From positions 12,357,814 to 12,421,813 of the forward strand of contig NC_080548.1 in the NCBI RefSeq assembly GCF_028640845.1: a stretch of DNA of 64,000 nt, read 5' to 3'. This document shows positions 42,772 through 53,690 of the stretch, piece by piece (position 1 is the first letter of the stretch; every line of letters starts with the position of its first letter). A program made the position numbers and the translations under genes. This DNA is from Ahaetulla prasina (lineage: Eukaryota > Chordata > Lepidosauria > Squamata > Colubridae). Below the pieces are notes generated by a model. That model was not told where the DNA came from. It did not search any database and saw only the letters and a list, made by a program, of their open reading frames with translations.

Positions 42772-43022
42772 CGGAGTGAAATCCAGCAGGTTCTGACAGT
42801 TCTGGAGAACTGGTAGCGGAAATTTTGATCAGTTCGGAGAACCAGTAGCAGAAATTTTGAGTAGTTTGGAGAACCAGCATATACCACTTCTGGCTGGCCC
42901 CAGAGTAGGGTGGGAATGGAGATTTTGCAATATCCTTCCCCTGCCACGCCCACCAAGCCACACCATGCCCACCAAGCCACGCCCACAGAACCAGTAGTAA
43001 AAAGAATAGCATTTCACCACTG
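42772..43022 (+). mobile_element. hAT-like MITE, family A, one internal unit
   Basis: Target duplications cactgtat (42764-42771) and cactgtag (43023-43030). The left 'ttctggagaac…gaaattttga' block is duplicated, while the 42 bp unit is single. Confidence 0.85.
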
Positions 43023-43030
43023 CACTGTAG

Positions 43031-43473
43031 GTAAACAAAGAGCAAACCCCACTCCCTTCTAATACTGATGGTGTTACCTAGTTGGGTAATGACACATTTC
43101 AAGAAAAATAACCCATTTCAAAATGGAAGCATTACGTCCATTTTGAGCTCTGTGGAATAGCTGAGAATTCTGGCAATTGAGGTCCAGATATCTGGAGCAT
43201 TTCCAGTTTGGATAAGGGTGGCTTAGTCAGTTCTGGAGCATTTGTGATGATATATTCACATCCTGTGTGAATCAAGACGACAGGACAGGTGGGGTTCCTT
43301 ATTTTTGAGGATGATGTAGATTTACTATTTCCTATCCGTTCTATGTACTCATTTTGGGTGACTCCTCAGAATGTCTGTGGCTAAGTGTTCTGCACTTTCA
43401 GTGGCAACTGTTGAAATGGAAGACTTTGTGTTATTGAAGACAAAAGCTACCTTAAGAATAGTATTCCCACTAT
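43031..43473. other. Unassigned
   Basis: A weak old B remnant may lie at 43145-43200. Otherwise nothing recognised. Confidence 0.4.
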
Positions 43474-43481
43474 TCTTAAAG

Positions 43482-43616
43482 CAGGGATCTCCAACCTTGG
43501 TCCCTTTAAGACTTGTGGACTTCAACTCCCGGAGTCCCTCAGCCAGCAAAGCTGGCTGAGGAACTCTGGAAGTTGAAGTCCACAAGTCTTAAAGGGACCA
43601 AGGTTGGAGGCCCCTG
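43482..43616. mobile_element. Family B palindromic MITE
   Basis: Exact target duplication tcttaaag at 43474-43481 and 43617-43624. The target sequence is the same as that of the 59 bp copy at 33191. Confidence 0.85.
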
Positions 43617-43670
43617 TCTTAAAGGATGTTTTTACAAGTGTGTCACAATGAATCCTCCACTACTATTCAT

Positions 43671-43794
43671 GCCAGAGACCTTCAGATTTAGCAGGTTTAA
43701 GACTTGTGGACTTCAACTCCCAGAATTCTCCAGCCAGCTAACTTCTGGGAGTTGAAGTTCACAAGTCTTAAAGCTGCCAAGTTTGAAGACCTCT
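43671..43794. mobile_element. Family B MITE, variant
   Basis: 'cagagaccttcagatttagc' left and 'gccaagtttgaagacctctg' right arms. Same subtype as 24548. Confidence 0.75.
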
Positions 43795-43929
43795 GATACA
43801 TACAAACTCTGCATGCCTTTTTGGCATCAGAAATATTTAGCTTCATAACCAGAGTTTTTTCTTTTGGAACAATTAATCATAAACGGACAAAAATAATTAG
43901 GAAAAAAGTCATGGAACTTTGTTCTTATG

Positions 43930-44300
43930 TAGAGAAAGTCTTTGACTTATAGCAGCTCATTTCCTTAAGTGACTATTCAAAGTTACAACAGCGCTGAAAA
44001 AAGTGACCCTTTTTCACACTTAACAACTGTTGCAGCATCCCGGTGGTCACGTGATCAAAATTCAGATGCTTGGCCACTGACTCATATTTATGACGGTTGC
44101 AGTGTCATGTGATCCCCTTCAGATGGCAAGCAAAACCATTGGGGAAGTCAGATTCACTTAACAACCGTGTTACTAATTCAACAACTATGGAGATTCACTT
44201 AACAATTAATCATAAAGGGACAAAATTCACTTAACAACTGTCTCACTTAGCAACAGAAATTATAGGCTCAATTGTGGTCGTAGGCTGAGAACTAGCTGTA
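43930..44300. mobile_element. Mariner/Tigger-like MITE, family E
   Basis: 'aaagtctttgacttatagca' start and 'attgtggtcgtaggctgaga' end. Collinear with 29869. Confidence 0.65.
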
Positions 44301-44600
44301 TGACAATTGCAACAAGACTCAAGAATGGAAAAGTTTGGCAGTATCCATAATGGAGAAATGGTTGAAGTTGATGGAACTTTGGAGATGGGTAAATTAACCT
44401 CTTTCATTAGCAAACCCTCCCCCCCCCACAATATCTACATTTATTGCTAACTGGAAACTCCTTATACACTTTTTGCATGAATCGGAAAAATTGCACTTAT
44501 GGATTTGATGATTAGGAAAAAAAAGTGTATAATAGAAAAGAGTGAAGTTTTGTAATCACAGAGTAAGAGATAATTTGCTTAAATTTTTTGCAAAGGGAAT
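44301..44600. other. Unassigned, possible L1 fragment
   Basis: 44450-44520 could encode a piece of L1 ORF2 C-terminus ('NWKLLIHFLHE'-like with stops). Weak. Confidence 0.3.
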
Positions 44601-44639
44601 CAGAAGCTCCTTTCTATTTTGTTTTATGCTTTCTTTCTA

Positions 44640-45287
44640 AATTTTCTTCTTCTTTCTTTACTGCTTTTACTCTTTATTACTCCATAACTGTTTGGTTTGG
44701 CTCTGCAACCAAACAAGAGAAAAACAGACTTCAACTGATAATTAGAACTGCAGAAAAAACAATGGCTACCAACCTGCCTTCCATTGAGGACCTGTGTACT
44801 GCACGAGTCAAAAAGAGGGCTGGGAAAATATTTACAGATCCCTTGCATCCTGGACATAAACTGTTTCAACTCCTACTCTCAAAAAGACACTATAGGGCAG
44901 TGCACACCAGAACAACTAGACACAAGGACAGTTTTTTCCCGAATGCCATCACTCTGCTTAGCAACTAATTCCCACAACACTGTCAAATAATTTACTAAGA
45001 CTGTATTACTCTTATTCTTCTCTTCCTTACTAGTATCTATCTCTTCCCACTTATTACTATAACCACGTTGCTTGTATCTTTCAATTTATATTGTTTTTAT
45101 TCCTTTCCTAGTACAATTAGATAGCTTATTAGTAATCTTGACTATCACTAAGTGTTGTACCTTTTTATTCTTGATGAATGTATTTTATTCTCCTTATGTA
45201 CACTGAGAGCATATACACCTAAGACAAATTCCTTGTATGTCCAATCACACTTGGCCGATAAAGAATTCTATTCTATTCTATTAATTT
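44640..45287 (+). pseudogene. CR1/L3 LINE, ORF2 C-terminus plus 3' UTR
   Basis: Reads 'VWFGSATKQEKNRLQLIIRT', 'LPSIEDLCTARVKKRAGKIF', 'HPGHKLFQLLLSKRHYRAVH', 'HKDSFFPNAITLLSN' then stop at 44968. The 3' UTR ('cactgagagcatatacacct', 'cacttggccgataaagaatt') ends in four ATTCT-type units. It ties the widespread UTR to its parent ORF. No catalytic core remains. Confidence 0.85.
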
Positions 45288-46066
45288 GCATTAGTTTTTA
45301 TGTTCTTTGTAAAACTTTTAATAAAAACTCCTTTAAAAAACCCAGTTTAAAAGAAAGGGCGTTTCTTGTTCCAAAAAGTTTATGGAAAGACAAAAATGGG
45401 AGTAGACCATTTGTGGTGAATAAGACAGTCCTTTTTTAGAAGTGTGTAACCTGTTGATATGTGACATTTCCATTGTGAATGGCATGCACCTTTGCTTTCC
45501 AGAAGATGTAATGTTGCTTTCCATCTTTTTGCCCTTTGTAAGGGTGGAAAAATGCAAAAATGAGCTAATCTACACCATTTCCACGTTCAGTGGAACAGAT
45601 TGAATGTCTAGCTTTGAAACGAGAAGGTAAGAATGAAGTCCTACAACTTCAGGCAAGTACACCCAACAGGACAACTATAATAGAACGTATCTGTTGATGA
45701 TGTTACAGGCGCTGGGCAATAGGTGCTAATTATATTGGTGTAATCCAATTTCAGGTAGTGATTATAACTGTAATCCTAGCTAGGATTAGAGAGTTGTGTT
45801 TTCCATGAACAGATCGTAATGCGATTGCTGGCAGACTGATCTCTGCAAGAAAAATGTCACCTGGAAAAGGTGATGCTTGAATGCTGGGCTGCAAGACCAC
45901 AACTATCTACAGAAAAAAAGTGTCCAGTTCCTCATTTAGAACCCACCTCTTCTTCTGTGGCACCTCACCCAGAGTATTGGTGGCCAAAGAACCAAGTAGA
46001 TGGTTGACTGCAGCAACTGGAAGATAGGTGGACTTCAACTCCCAGAATCCCCCAGCTGGTCTGTTG
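45288..46066. other. Unassigned 0.8 kb
   Basis: No gene or repeat recognised except a short B scrap near 46028. Confidence 0.4.
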
Positions 46067-46074
46067 GTTTAGTG

Positions 46075-46433
46075 GCAGGGGTATCAAACTCAATTTCATT
46101 GAGGGCCACATTAGGGTTGTGTTTGACCTTGGGGGACCAGGGTGGGCATGGCTAGGATGGGTGTGGCCAGCTCGACATTACTCATGTTGGGGGCGCCTGT
46201 AGCAGCCCGAGCACTCTGCCAGCGAAAATGGGCTCCCGAGCTCCGTTTTCAGCTGCCATGGCCTCCTGCAACCCTCTGCTAACGAAAACGGAGCTCAGGA
46301 GGCCACCTGCGGCAGTTCTCATCTCTGTTTTCACTGACAGAGGTACCTGCTCCTTCTACAGTGATCCCAAGGGCCAAATCTAAGCACCCCGTGGGCCGGA
46401 TCCGGCCCCTGGGGCTTGAGTTTGACACCCCTG
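46075..46433 (+). mobile_element. hAT-like MITE, family F
   Basis: gCAGGGGTATCAAACTC… to …GAGTTTGACACCCCTG. Exact target duplication gtttagtg at 46067-46074 and 46434-46441. Interior has 'ctccgttttcagctgcc'-type repeats that pair internally. Three copies in the window. Confidence 0.85.
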
Positions 46434-46441
46434 GTTTAGTG

Positions 46442-46782
46442 ACTTAAATATTCATGAAAGGAATGAATCCCCAAAATCACAGAATTAGAAGGTGCTGTTT
46501 AAATAATTGAGTCTAATCTGCCGTTCGGTGCAGAAAACCAGGTTAAACAAACTCAGACAGACGATTGAGCATGGCACATAAACACGACCAATACAATGTA
46601 ATTGAGTAACTGATTCCACTTAGGAATCTATTTCCTAGTTATCAACTAGAATCTGCCCTCCCACAATTTAAGACTATTATTCGAGATCAGTGTGTGTGTG
46701 TGTGTGAATGCATAATGCACATGCCATGCCTTTGTTCAGTGCAGCTCCATTGTAGATATTTGAAGAGGTCTAGCATGTCATC
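46442..46782. other. Unassigned with short (GT)n
   Basis: (GT)8-9 near 46690. Nothing else recognised. Confidence 0.4.
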
Positions 46783-46790
46783 CCATAGAC

Positions 46791-46963
46791 CTGGGGTCCC
46801 AAAGCCCCGGTCCGTGGCTTGCCACCAGTCTATGGCATGCCAGCCACCAGTCTGTTGAAACAAACAAAATCCCAGGCAGCATGCAAAACCACACATCCTT
46901 GTCCATGGAAAAATCTTTCTCCGTGGAACCAGTCCCTGGTGCCCAAAAGGTTGGGGGCCACTG
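46791..46963. mobile_element. hAT-like MITE, family K
   Basis: 173 bp, CTGGGGTCCCAAAGCCC… to …GGTTGGGGGCCACTG. Exact target duplication ccatagac at 46783-46790 and 46964-46971. Contains 'ccgtggaaccagtccctggt', reminiscent of a hAT-Charlie family common in vertebrates. Confidence 0.75.
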
Positions 46964-46989
46964 CCATAGACCTATACCCTCTCCTGTAT

Positions 46990-47741
46990 CAGAGGTGGTA
47001 TTCAGCAGGTTCTGACCAGTTCTGGAGAACTGGTAGCAGAAATTTTAAATAGTTTGGTGAACTGGTAAATACCATCTCTGACTGGCCCCGTCCCCATCTA
47101 TTCTCTGCCTCCCAAGTCTCAGCTGATCGGGAGGAAATAGGGATTTTGCAGTAAGCTTCCCCCCGGAGTGGAGAGGGAATGGAGATTTTACAGTATCCTT
47201 CTCCTGCCACGCCCACCAAGCCATTACCACATGCCTCCCACCGACCCGTACGCTCTCACAGAGAGGGACTTCTCAGGATGCCGTCCGCCAAACAATGTCG
47301 GCTGGCGGCCCCCAGGGGAAGGGCCTTCTCTGTGGGGGCTCCCACACTTTGGAACGAGCTTCCCCCAGGCTTACGTCAAATACCTGACCTTCGGACTTTC
47401 CGCCGCGAACTGAAGACATACCTTTTTATTCGCGCGGGGCTGGCTTAAATTTTAAATTTTAAATTTTAAATTACATAAATTTTATCGATTTTAAATTTTC
47501 TACTAATTTTAAATGGGGTTTGGTTTTATAAATTTTAAAGTTCTAGGCTAATTATAATAAGTTTTTTAACTTGCATTTTAAATTGTATACTGTGGTATTT
47601 GTATTTTATTGTTGCCTGTACACCGCCCTGAGTCCTTCGGGAGAAGGGCGGTATAAAAATCAAATAAATAATAAAATAATAATAATGCCCACCAAGCCAC
47701 ATCCACAGAACCGGTAGTGGTGGCAGCATTACCCACCACTG
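46990..47741 (+). mobile_element. hAT-like MITE, family A, split by L2
   Basis: Outer ends CAGAGGTGGTATTCAGC and CCCACCACTG, with target duplications tcctgtat (46982-46989) and ccctgtat (47742-47749). The L2 copy at 47232-47690 breaks its 'CCACCAAGCCAC' repeat. Confidence 0.8.
47232..47690 (+). pseudogene. L2 LINE 3' end nested in a MITE
   Basis: Two frames between them give 'GRAFSVGAPTLWNELPPGLR' and 'RTFRRELKTYLF', the end of L2 ORF2. The UTR has four 'taaattt' repeats, the 'gccctgagtccttcgggaga agggcgg' hairpin and an (AATAA)n tail. This tail hairpin is the one carried by the tRNA SINEs at 10391 and 52629. Confidence 0.8.
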
Positions 47742-47749
47742 CCCTGTAT

Positions 47750-47949
47750 GTATTAAGTCTCAGTTCAGCCTCTGGTTTATGGGGTCCGCAGAGTATGGCC
47801 AAAAAAGTAGAATTGTGTCAGGCTAAACCCATGAATGGCATAGAACAACCCAGCCAGAGTTCAGTGTTTTATCTGCTTACACACACTAGACAGAATCTTG
47901 CCAGATTCAACCCTTGCTACTCTCATCCTCACGGATATTCCGTGGAAGA
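47750..47949. other. Unassigned
   Basis: No signal recognised. Confidence 0.35.
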
Positions 47950-47957
47950 TTCTAGAG

Positions 47958-48328
47958 TAGGGGTGTCAAACTCGATTTCAATGAGGACCGCATCAGGGTT
48001 GTGTTTGACTTGAGGGGCTGGGGTGGGCATGGCCATGATGGGCGTGGCCAGCTCAACGTCACTCGTGTCAGGGGCACCTGTGGTGGCCTGAGTGTTCTGC
48101 CAGTGAAAACAGGCTCCCGAGCTCCATTTCCAGCTGCAACGGCTCCTGCAACCCTCTGCAAGTGAAAACGAAGCTTATGAGGGCCGCACACAGCCCTTCC
48201 AAGCTCTGTTTTTGCTGGCAGAGGCACCACAGGCCAGTCCTTCACTCTTTCCGGGGTGGACCCATGGGCCAGATCTGAGCACCCAGAGGGCTGGATTCGG
48301 CCTGCAGGCCTTGAGTTTGACACCCCTG
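47958..48328 (+). mobile_element. hAT-like MITE, family F
   Basis: TAGGGGTGTCAAACTCG… to …TTGACACCCCTG. Target duplications ttctagag (47950-47957) and ttctacgg (48329-48336), 6/8. Confidence 0.8.
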
Positions 48329-48336
48329 TTCTACGG

Positions 48337-48720
48337 AGTAACTACCCTACCTCTCTTGCTGTGACTCCTATCCAGCTCCATGCTGTCTCTCGTCTCACCC
48401 TCTCCTTGGAATGTGCTCCCTCCTTTCTGAGAAACTGCCCCCTCCAGTATAGTCCATTACACAAGATTCCCCTCTATAGGCACCACCTCTCACAAATGGC
48501 AGACAGAGTGCATTCAAAGTTCCACTAGTTTTTATGTACGTTGCATTTTTTTTATCGTGCATTGCATTATACACAGACAGGGCTTACATCACACCAGGCT
48601 GCCATTTTGATATTTTTGACTGCACCCTGATGACATCCTTGTTCTGACTTCTCCAAATCTTCTCATTGGGAAAGCTAAAAAGTTGTTTCCATCCATCAGC
48701 AGCAATATTGCAGTGATAGA
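48337..48720. other. Unassigned
   Basis: No gene or repeat recognised. Confidence 0.4.
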
Positions 48721-48725
48721 TAAAA

Positions 48726-48858
48726 GATTGGATTGGATTGGGTTGGGTTGGGTTGGGTTGGGTTGGGTTGGATTGGGTTGGGTTGGGTTGGGTTGGGTTG
48801 AGTTGGATTGGATTGGATTGGATTGGATTGGATTGGATTGGATTGGATTGGATTGGAC
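48726..48858 (+). repeat. (GGGTT)n/(GGATT)n compound pentamer array
   Basis: About 27 pentamers: GGATT, a GGGTT block broken by one GGATT, then GGATT to the end. The blocks differ by one base. Confidence 0.95.
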
Positions 48859-49104
48859 TGGAATAGCTGCTCATCTTACATCTATGATTCTATTTGACCA
48901 TGTATGGCTCACAGCAATGAATACATAAACGAAAACAGAAAAATACAAGTAAAACAGTGCAAGCCTACAAAACTGAGTGAATGTAATCCCTATTTTCCTA
49001 GAAGCAGGGCTGGCAATTACTCCAACCCAATCCTTTTCAAAGTAATGGCTGCCATCATAACTATCCATTCCAGCACTGGCAGAGCTCCAAGCCCATTTTT
49101 GCTT
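48859..49104. other. Unassigned
   Basis: No signal recognised. Confidence 0.35.
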
Positions 49105-49175
49105 CTGGGGGAATTCTGAGAGTTGAAGTCCACACATCTTAAATTTGTCAAGGTTGAGAAACACTGTGCTCTAGG
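49105..49175. mobile_element. Family B half-element
   Basis: Right arm only: 'gaattctgagagttgaagtc' to 'caaggttgagaaacactg'. Confidence 0.6.
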
Positions 49176-49750
49176 CAATTGCTACGCTGGCCACTAAATA
49201 TGTTGGAGCCACTTGATCAACAAAATGGCCACAAACGCTTCTTGAAGTAGGTGAAGGGTGTACGCTATAAACTGACCAGTGTCCTATCCATGCACATGTT
49301 ATTTGTTCACATATTTAAACAGAAAGCGGTTACCTCTAAGACACTTAAGCTGTTTACAATCCAAACCCTTTTGACTATATGAAAACAGGTAGGACTAGCT
49401 AGCGGGGGTGGGGGGTGTCACCAGGAATTTTCCTATTGCCAATTTTTAACACTTTTTACGTAGGATACTGGCCAATTTCAGTATTGTTGGAGCTGGGGGT
49501 CAACTTGTTTGTTCCAACGTATTAGCTTCTGGCTAGACAGGGTCTATTTCACAGAGCTGAAAGATTTACGCAGGTTGCATTCTGCAGATCTATGACAACT
49601 CCTTGGGGTCACTCCGATGACCTGAGCTAATTTATGGCCAGGATAAGGGGAATGCCCCCATTCTGAAGACTGTTGACATGTGCACACAATTGTTGACAAT
49701 CCCAGGGAAATATTGTGAGTGCGACTTTTTTCCCCATCTGCTGTTTTGCT
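49176..49750. other. Unassigned
   Basis: G-rich patch at about 49403-49418. Nothing else recognised. Confidence 0.4.
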
Positions 49751-49754
49751 TGCA

Positions 49755-50300
49755 GAAAAGAACAGAATAACAGAGTTGGAAGGGACCTTCGGAATCTTCT
49801 AGTCCAACCCCCTGGTCTGGCAGGAAATGCTATACCATTTCAGACAAATGGTTGCCCAATCTCTTCTTAAAAACTTCCAGTGTTGGAGCATTCACAACTT
49901 CTGGAGGCAAGCTGTTCCACTGGTTAATTGTTCTCGCTTTTAGGAAGTTCCTCCTTAATGGATGCTATGTTTCCATTCATTGCTTCTTATCCTGAATTCA
50001 AGTACTTAGGAGAATAAGTTGACCCAGGGGTGAAATCTACTTACCTTCCTTACCGGTTCAAAAGTGCACTCATCACGCCTGTGCGTGCATCACATGCGCG
50101 CGCAGACCTTCTGCATATGCGCAAAATCTTTGCTCCACAATCGCTACCAGATCGCCGAACTACCGGCCATGATTGCTACCGGATTGTGCGATCCGGTCCG
50201 ATCCAGGAGTATTTTATCCCTGGGTTGAGCCCCTCTTCTTTGTGACAGCCCCTGAGATATTCATTATTGCTCTTTGAAATATTTGTGATGTTAGTTTTCT
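49755..50300 (-). mobile_element. CR1 LINE 3' end with family G insertion
   Basis: Antisense CR1 UTR ('cagagttggaagggaccttc') and LPSEVV region to 50024. It resumes after the MITE with 'gcccctcttctttgtgacag', the antisense of CR1 'CHKEEG'. Confidence 0.8.
50025..50222 (-). mobile_element. hAT-like MITE, family G, short
   Basis: CAGGGGTGAAATCTACTTACC… to …CAGGAGTATTTTATCCCTG. Flanks agttgacc and ggttgagc (6/8). Resembles the short form at 2408 rather than the hairpin-array form. Confidence 0.7.
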
Positions 50301-51389
50301 TGCCAACACACGGGACAGTGTCTCAAGGCTCTTGCCCCCAAAGGAAAGATGCAAGGAAGTGAAATGCAAAACATCAATACAAACCTGTGGTTGTTCTTTC
50401 TCACACAATACAGCCACCATCCCCTTCTCTCTGAGAACTGTGTGTTTGTTATGCTTCTCATGTGATTACTTGAGCATTAATCCCAGAAACAAATATTGCA
50501 GCTCAGATCAAGCCACTGTATTCTGTACACACATTTTGCAAAACAAACTTTTCTCCTGCTTTAGTTCCCTGTACAATACCCAAACCAGGGCTGTGTTCAG
50601 TTTAGATGGAATCGGAAATAGATTTCCTTGAATTCATATTTTAATGTTTTTAAAGGAATGAAATCCAATGCATCTGATTATTCCATGTGTGTTTAGAAAA
50701 GTTTAGCATTTTAAAAAGGGTGGGGGGGAGTGTATTTTTCCCGGTAAGGTCAAAGAATTTAAAAGAAAATAATGAACTTGATTAATAAAAATGGGGATAG
50801 TTCACAAAGGTTATTAGGTGCAAATAGAAATACATACTATTTCCATAGCAAGGAAGATAAAGCAGGAATGGTTAAATTGATCATTTTATTCAAAGAGGAG
50901 AATATATTTAAATACATTTTTTCACTTGAATATCACCTCTGGATTTTGTGCATGTGAAGAAAAAAAAATTGAAGCTTTGACTTCGCTTTTGTTGAAAGAT
51001 TTGCCATTATAGAAATGGCTGGTTATATACTAATGTGTAAAAGCAAAAAGTTGAAGCTGGAGTGTTTTTATCTTGTACTGTGCTAAAAAGAGTCACAAGT
51101 CCACGCCTCCCTCCCTCCCTTTTCTCCCTTATACCTCACAACTTCTTTCCCCCACTCTCTCCTTTTCTTTCCCTTAATTTCCTATTACTATTTTACTTTG
51201 ATTTTTATATACAAAATAAATAATAATAAATAATAAATAAATAAATACAAAATAAATAATGGTTATTTCCCCTTCAGTCACGTAAAAATGATAACTTGGT
51301 GCGATCGTTGGCTGAGTTTTGAAATGCTGAAGTGATAGATCAAGTCTGCAGATTTTAGATTTAAAGGTGTTCTATGTATAGATCCACCA
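50301..51389. other. Unassigned 1.1 kb
   Basis: CT-rich patch at 51108-51180 and an (AATA)n/(AAT)n stretch at 51215-51260. No gene recognised. Confidence 0.4.
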
Positions 51390-51397
51390 GCCTATAT

Positions 51398-51729
51398 CAG
51401 TGGTGGTTTTCAAAAATTTTTACTACCGGTTCTATGGGTGTTGCTTGATGGGCGTTGCTTGGTGGGCATGGCATGGCTTGGTGGGCGTGGCTTGGTGGGC
51501 GTGGCAGGGGAAGGATGCTGTAAAATCTCCATTCCCACCCCCACTCCAGGGAACGAATACTGTAGAATCTCCATTCCCTCCCCACTCCAGGGGAAGTTTA
51601 CTGCAAAATCCCCATTTCCTCCTGATCAGCTGGGACTCGGGAGGCAGAGAATAGATGGAGGCGGGGCCAGTCAGAATTTTTAATACCGGTTCTCCATAAC
51701 TGGTCAGAACCTGCTGAAACCCACCTCTG
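51398..51729 (-). mobile_element. hAT-like MITE, family A
   Basis: Target duplications gcctatat (51390-51397) and gcctgtat (51730-51737). Carries a longer 'ggtgggcgtggcttggtggg' subterminal tandem block than most copies. Confidence 0.85.
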
Positions 51730-51737
51730 GCCTGTAT

Positions 51738-52019
51738 CTGCTCTGGAAGCTAAAATTGCCCATCAGGTGACTGGTTGTTTCAGTTAGTAATTCTTGTTCT
51801 CCTCTACTGATCCATCACCCATCTCCCTTCCTGTTATTTCTCCCTTGGGTTATCCCAATGTTGACATCACTGCGTTGGTGCACCTGTCTTGTCACATACA
51901 AAGGAGCAAGGTCAGTGGCTTCTGAACTGCATTAACAATTTAAGATGATCTGTACAGCAAGTCCTTATAGCCATCCATTTAGTGACCATTCAAAGCTACA
52001 ATGGCATTAAAATTACCAG
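51738..52019. other. Unassigned, with family E scrap
   Basis: 51960-52010 ('catttagtgaccattcaaag ctacaatgg') is the left part of a family E MITE, truncated by the following L1. Confidence 0.45.
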
Positions 52020-52500
52020 TACATACATGGTTAGAAAAAATGACAAAGCAACGTATAGATTTTCTGAAATATTTTTGGTTAGGTATTTTATCAGAAAAAT
52101 ACAATAAAGGGAATGTATATTTAATATTACATGTTTTGACACAGCAGTGGGAATTCTATTTGCACAATATTGGAAAAATGAGGAAACTCCTCCAGATGAA
52201 AATAGAATTTAAAAAATACTAGAGTGTGCCGAAATGGATAGGTTAACTTTAAAGATAAAGGATAAAGAAGGCACAGAATATTTTTTAATGTGGGATTTGT
52301 TGTATCAATGGTTAGATCGGGGTCTCCAAACTTGGCAACTTTAAGACTTGTGGACTTCAACTCCCAGAATTTGCTGGCTGAAGAATTCTAGGAGTTGAAG
52401 TCCACAAGTCTTAAAATTGCCAAGTTTGGAGACTCCGGGTTAGATAATAAAAGTAGTAATTAGAAGTGGAAAGAATATTACTATATATAAGTAAAGATTA
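52020..52500 (+). pseudogene. L1 LINE ORF2 C-terminus, interrupted
   Basis: 73-codon frame from about 52004 ('WLEKMTKQRIDFLKYFWLGI', 'QQWEFYLHNIGKMRKLLQMK') with L1-like wording, then stops. It resumes as 'FLMWDLLYQWLD' just before a family B insertion, and 'gttagataataaaagtagta' follows it. Truncated and dead. Confidence 0.55.
52318..52437. mobile_element. Family B palindromic MITE
   Basis: Exact target duplication ggttagat at 52310-52317 and 52438-52445. 120 bp hairpin inside L1. Confidence 0.85.
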
Positions 52501-52560
52501 TTGTTATTGTTATTATTATTATTGTTGTTGTTACTACTATTATTACTATTATTATTATCA
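52500..52560 (+). repeat. (TTA)n/(TTG)n trinucleotide tract
   Basis: Imperfect TTA/TTG/CTA triplets. Confidence 0.9.
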
Positions 52561-52628
52561 TTTTTATGTATATTCAAAAAGACCCAGACAATACACTGTT
52601 TATTGAATACTTATATATATTATATATA

Positions 52629-52884
52629 TGGGTCTCTGTGGCTCAGACTGCTAATGCAGTCTGTTATTAACAGCAGCTGCTTGCAATTACTGCAGGTTCA
52701 AGTCCCACCAGGCCCAAGGTTGACTCAACCTTCCATCCTTTATAAGGTAGGTAAAATGAGGACCCAGATTGTTGGGGGCAATAAGTTGACTTTGTATATA
52801 AATATACAAATAGAATGAAGACTATTGCTAACATAGTTTAAGCCACCCTGAGTCTTCAGAGAAGGGCGGGATATAAATGTAATA

Positions 52885-52932
<48 letters not shown>

Positions 52933-52933
52933 A

Positions 52934-52966
<33 letters not shown>
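52629..52966 (+). mobile_element. tRNA-derived SINE followed by (AAAG)n and (GT)n
   Basis: Head 'gtggctcagactgctaatgc' (A box) and 'ggttcaagtccc' (B box). Body as at 10391. Tail 'ccaccctgagtcttcagaga agggcgg'. Then ~13 AAAG units to 52934 and ~15 GT units to 52966, so the tail seeded a compound microsatellite. Not a tRNA gene: the fold is incomplete and the body continues. Confidence 0.8.
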
Positions 52967-52969
<3 letters not shown>

Positions 52970-52974
52970 ACTGT

Positions 52975-53251
52975 AGTTGTTATGTTAATAACACGGCTGT
53001 TAAATGAATCTGGCTTCCCCATTGACTTTGCTTGTCAGAAGATCGCAAAAGTGATCACATGATTCCCCAGACACTGCAACCGTCATTAATATGAACCTGT
53101 TGCCAAGCATCCAAATTTTGATCATGTGACCGTGGGGTTTCTGCAATTGTCATAAGTGTGAAAAATGGTCCTGTCACTTTTTTTTAGTGACAGTGTAACT
53201 TTGAATGGTTGCTAAATGAACTGTTGTAAGTTGAGGAGGACCTGCAACATG
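52975..53251. mobile_element. Mariner/Tigger-like MITE, family E, left-truncated
   Basis: 'aacacggctgttaaatgaat' through 'ctgttgtaagttgaggagga'. The left end is lost at the microsatellite. Confidence 0.65.
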
Positions 53252-53690
53252 TGCTAGTGGTGCTACAGTTGCGTTTGTATATAGGCATGTTTAGTTGGCT
53301 AGTGATGTATAAGGGCCCAGCCGCTCTGTTAAGGCAAAGAGGGGCTTTAAAACTGGATTTACACATTGCCCTGAGCTATAATGTGGCACAATAGTTTTGA
53401 ATTGCATTCAAGGATCAATAGTGTGATCCTTGAATGCAATTGTAATCATTGACAAATGATAGCTTAACGTGAAGTATGAACTCAGCGACTGTGGCGTCCT
53501 CAACAAACCACAGTTAGGAACAAACTTAATATGGAGACCCAGCCTCTTTGTTGCTTTGAGTAATAATAATTGCAAGAAGATATTTAATTCAACATTGCTC
53601 TGATCTCTACCCAATGTGATGGTTTTAGCCTCTGTGCTGTAGTAAAAGGCATTTAAGAGATGGGATATCTCCTGCCACCAATAATTTAGG
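53252..53690. other. Unassigned, containing a perfect hairpin
   Basis: No gene. The hairpin at 53400-53441 is listed separately. Confidence 0.4.
53400..53441. repeat. Perfect 18 bp inverted repeat, 6-base loop
   Basis: aattgcattcaaggatca (53400-53417), loop atagtg, exact complement at 53424-53441. Not part of any repeat family that I see elsewhere in the window. Confidence 0.85.
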
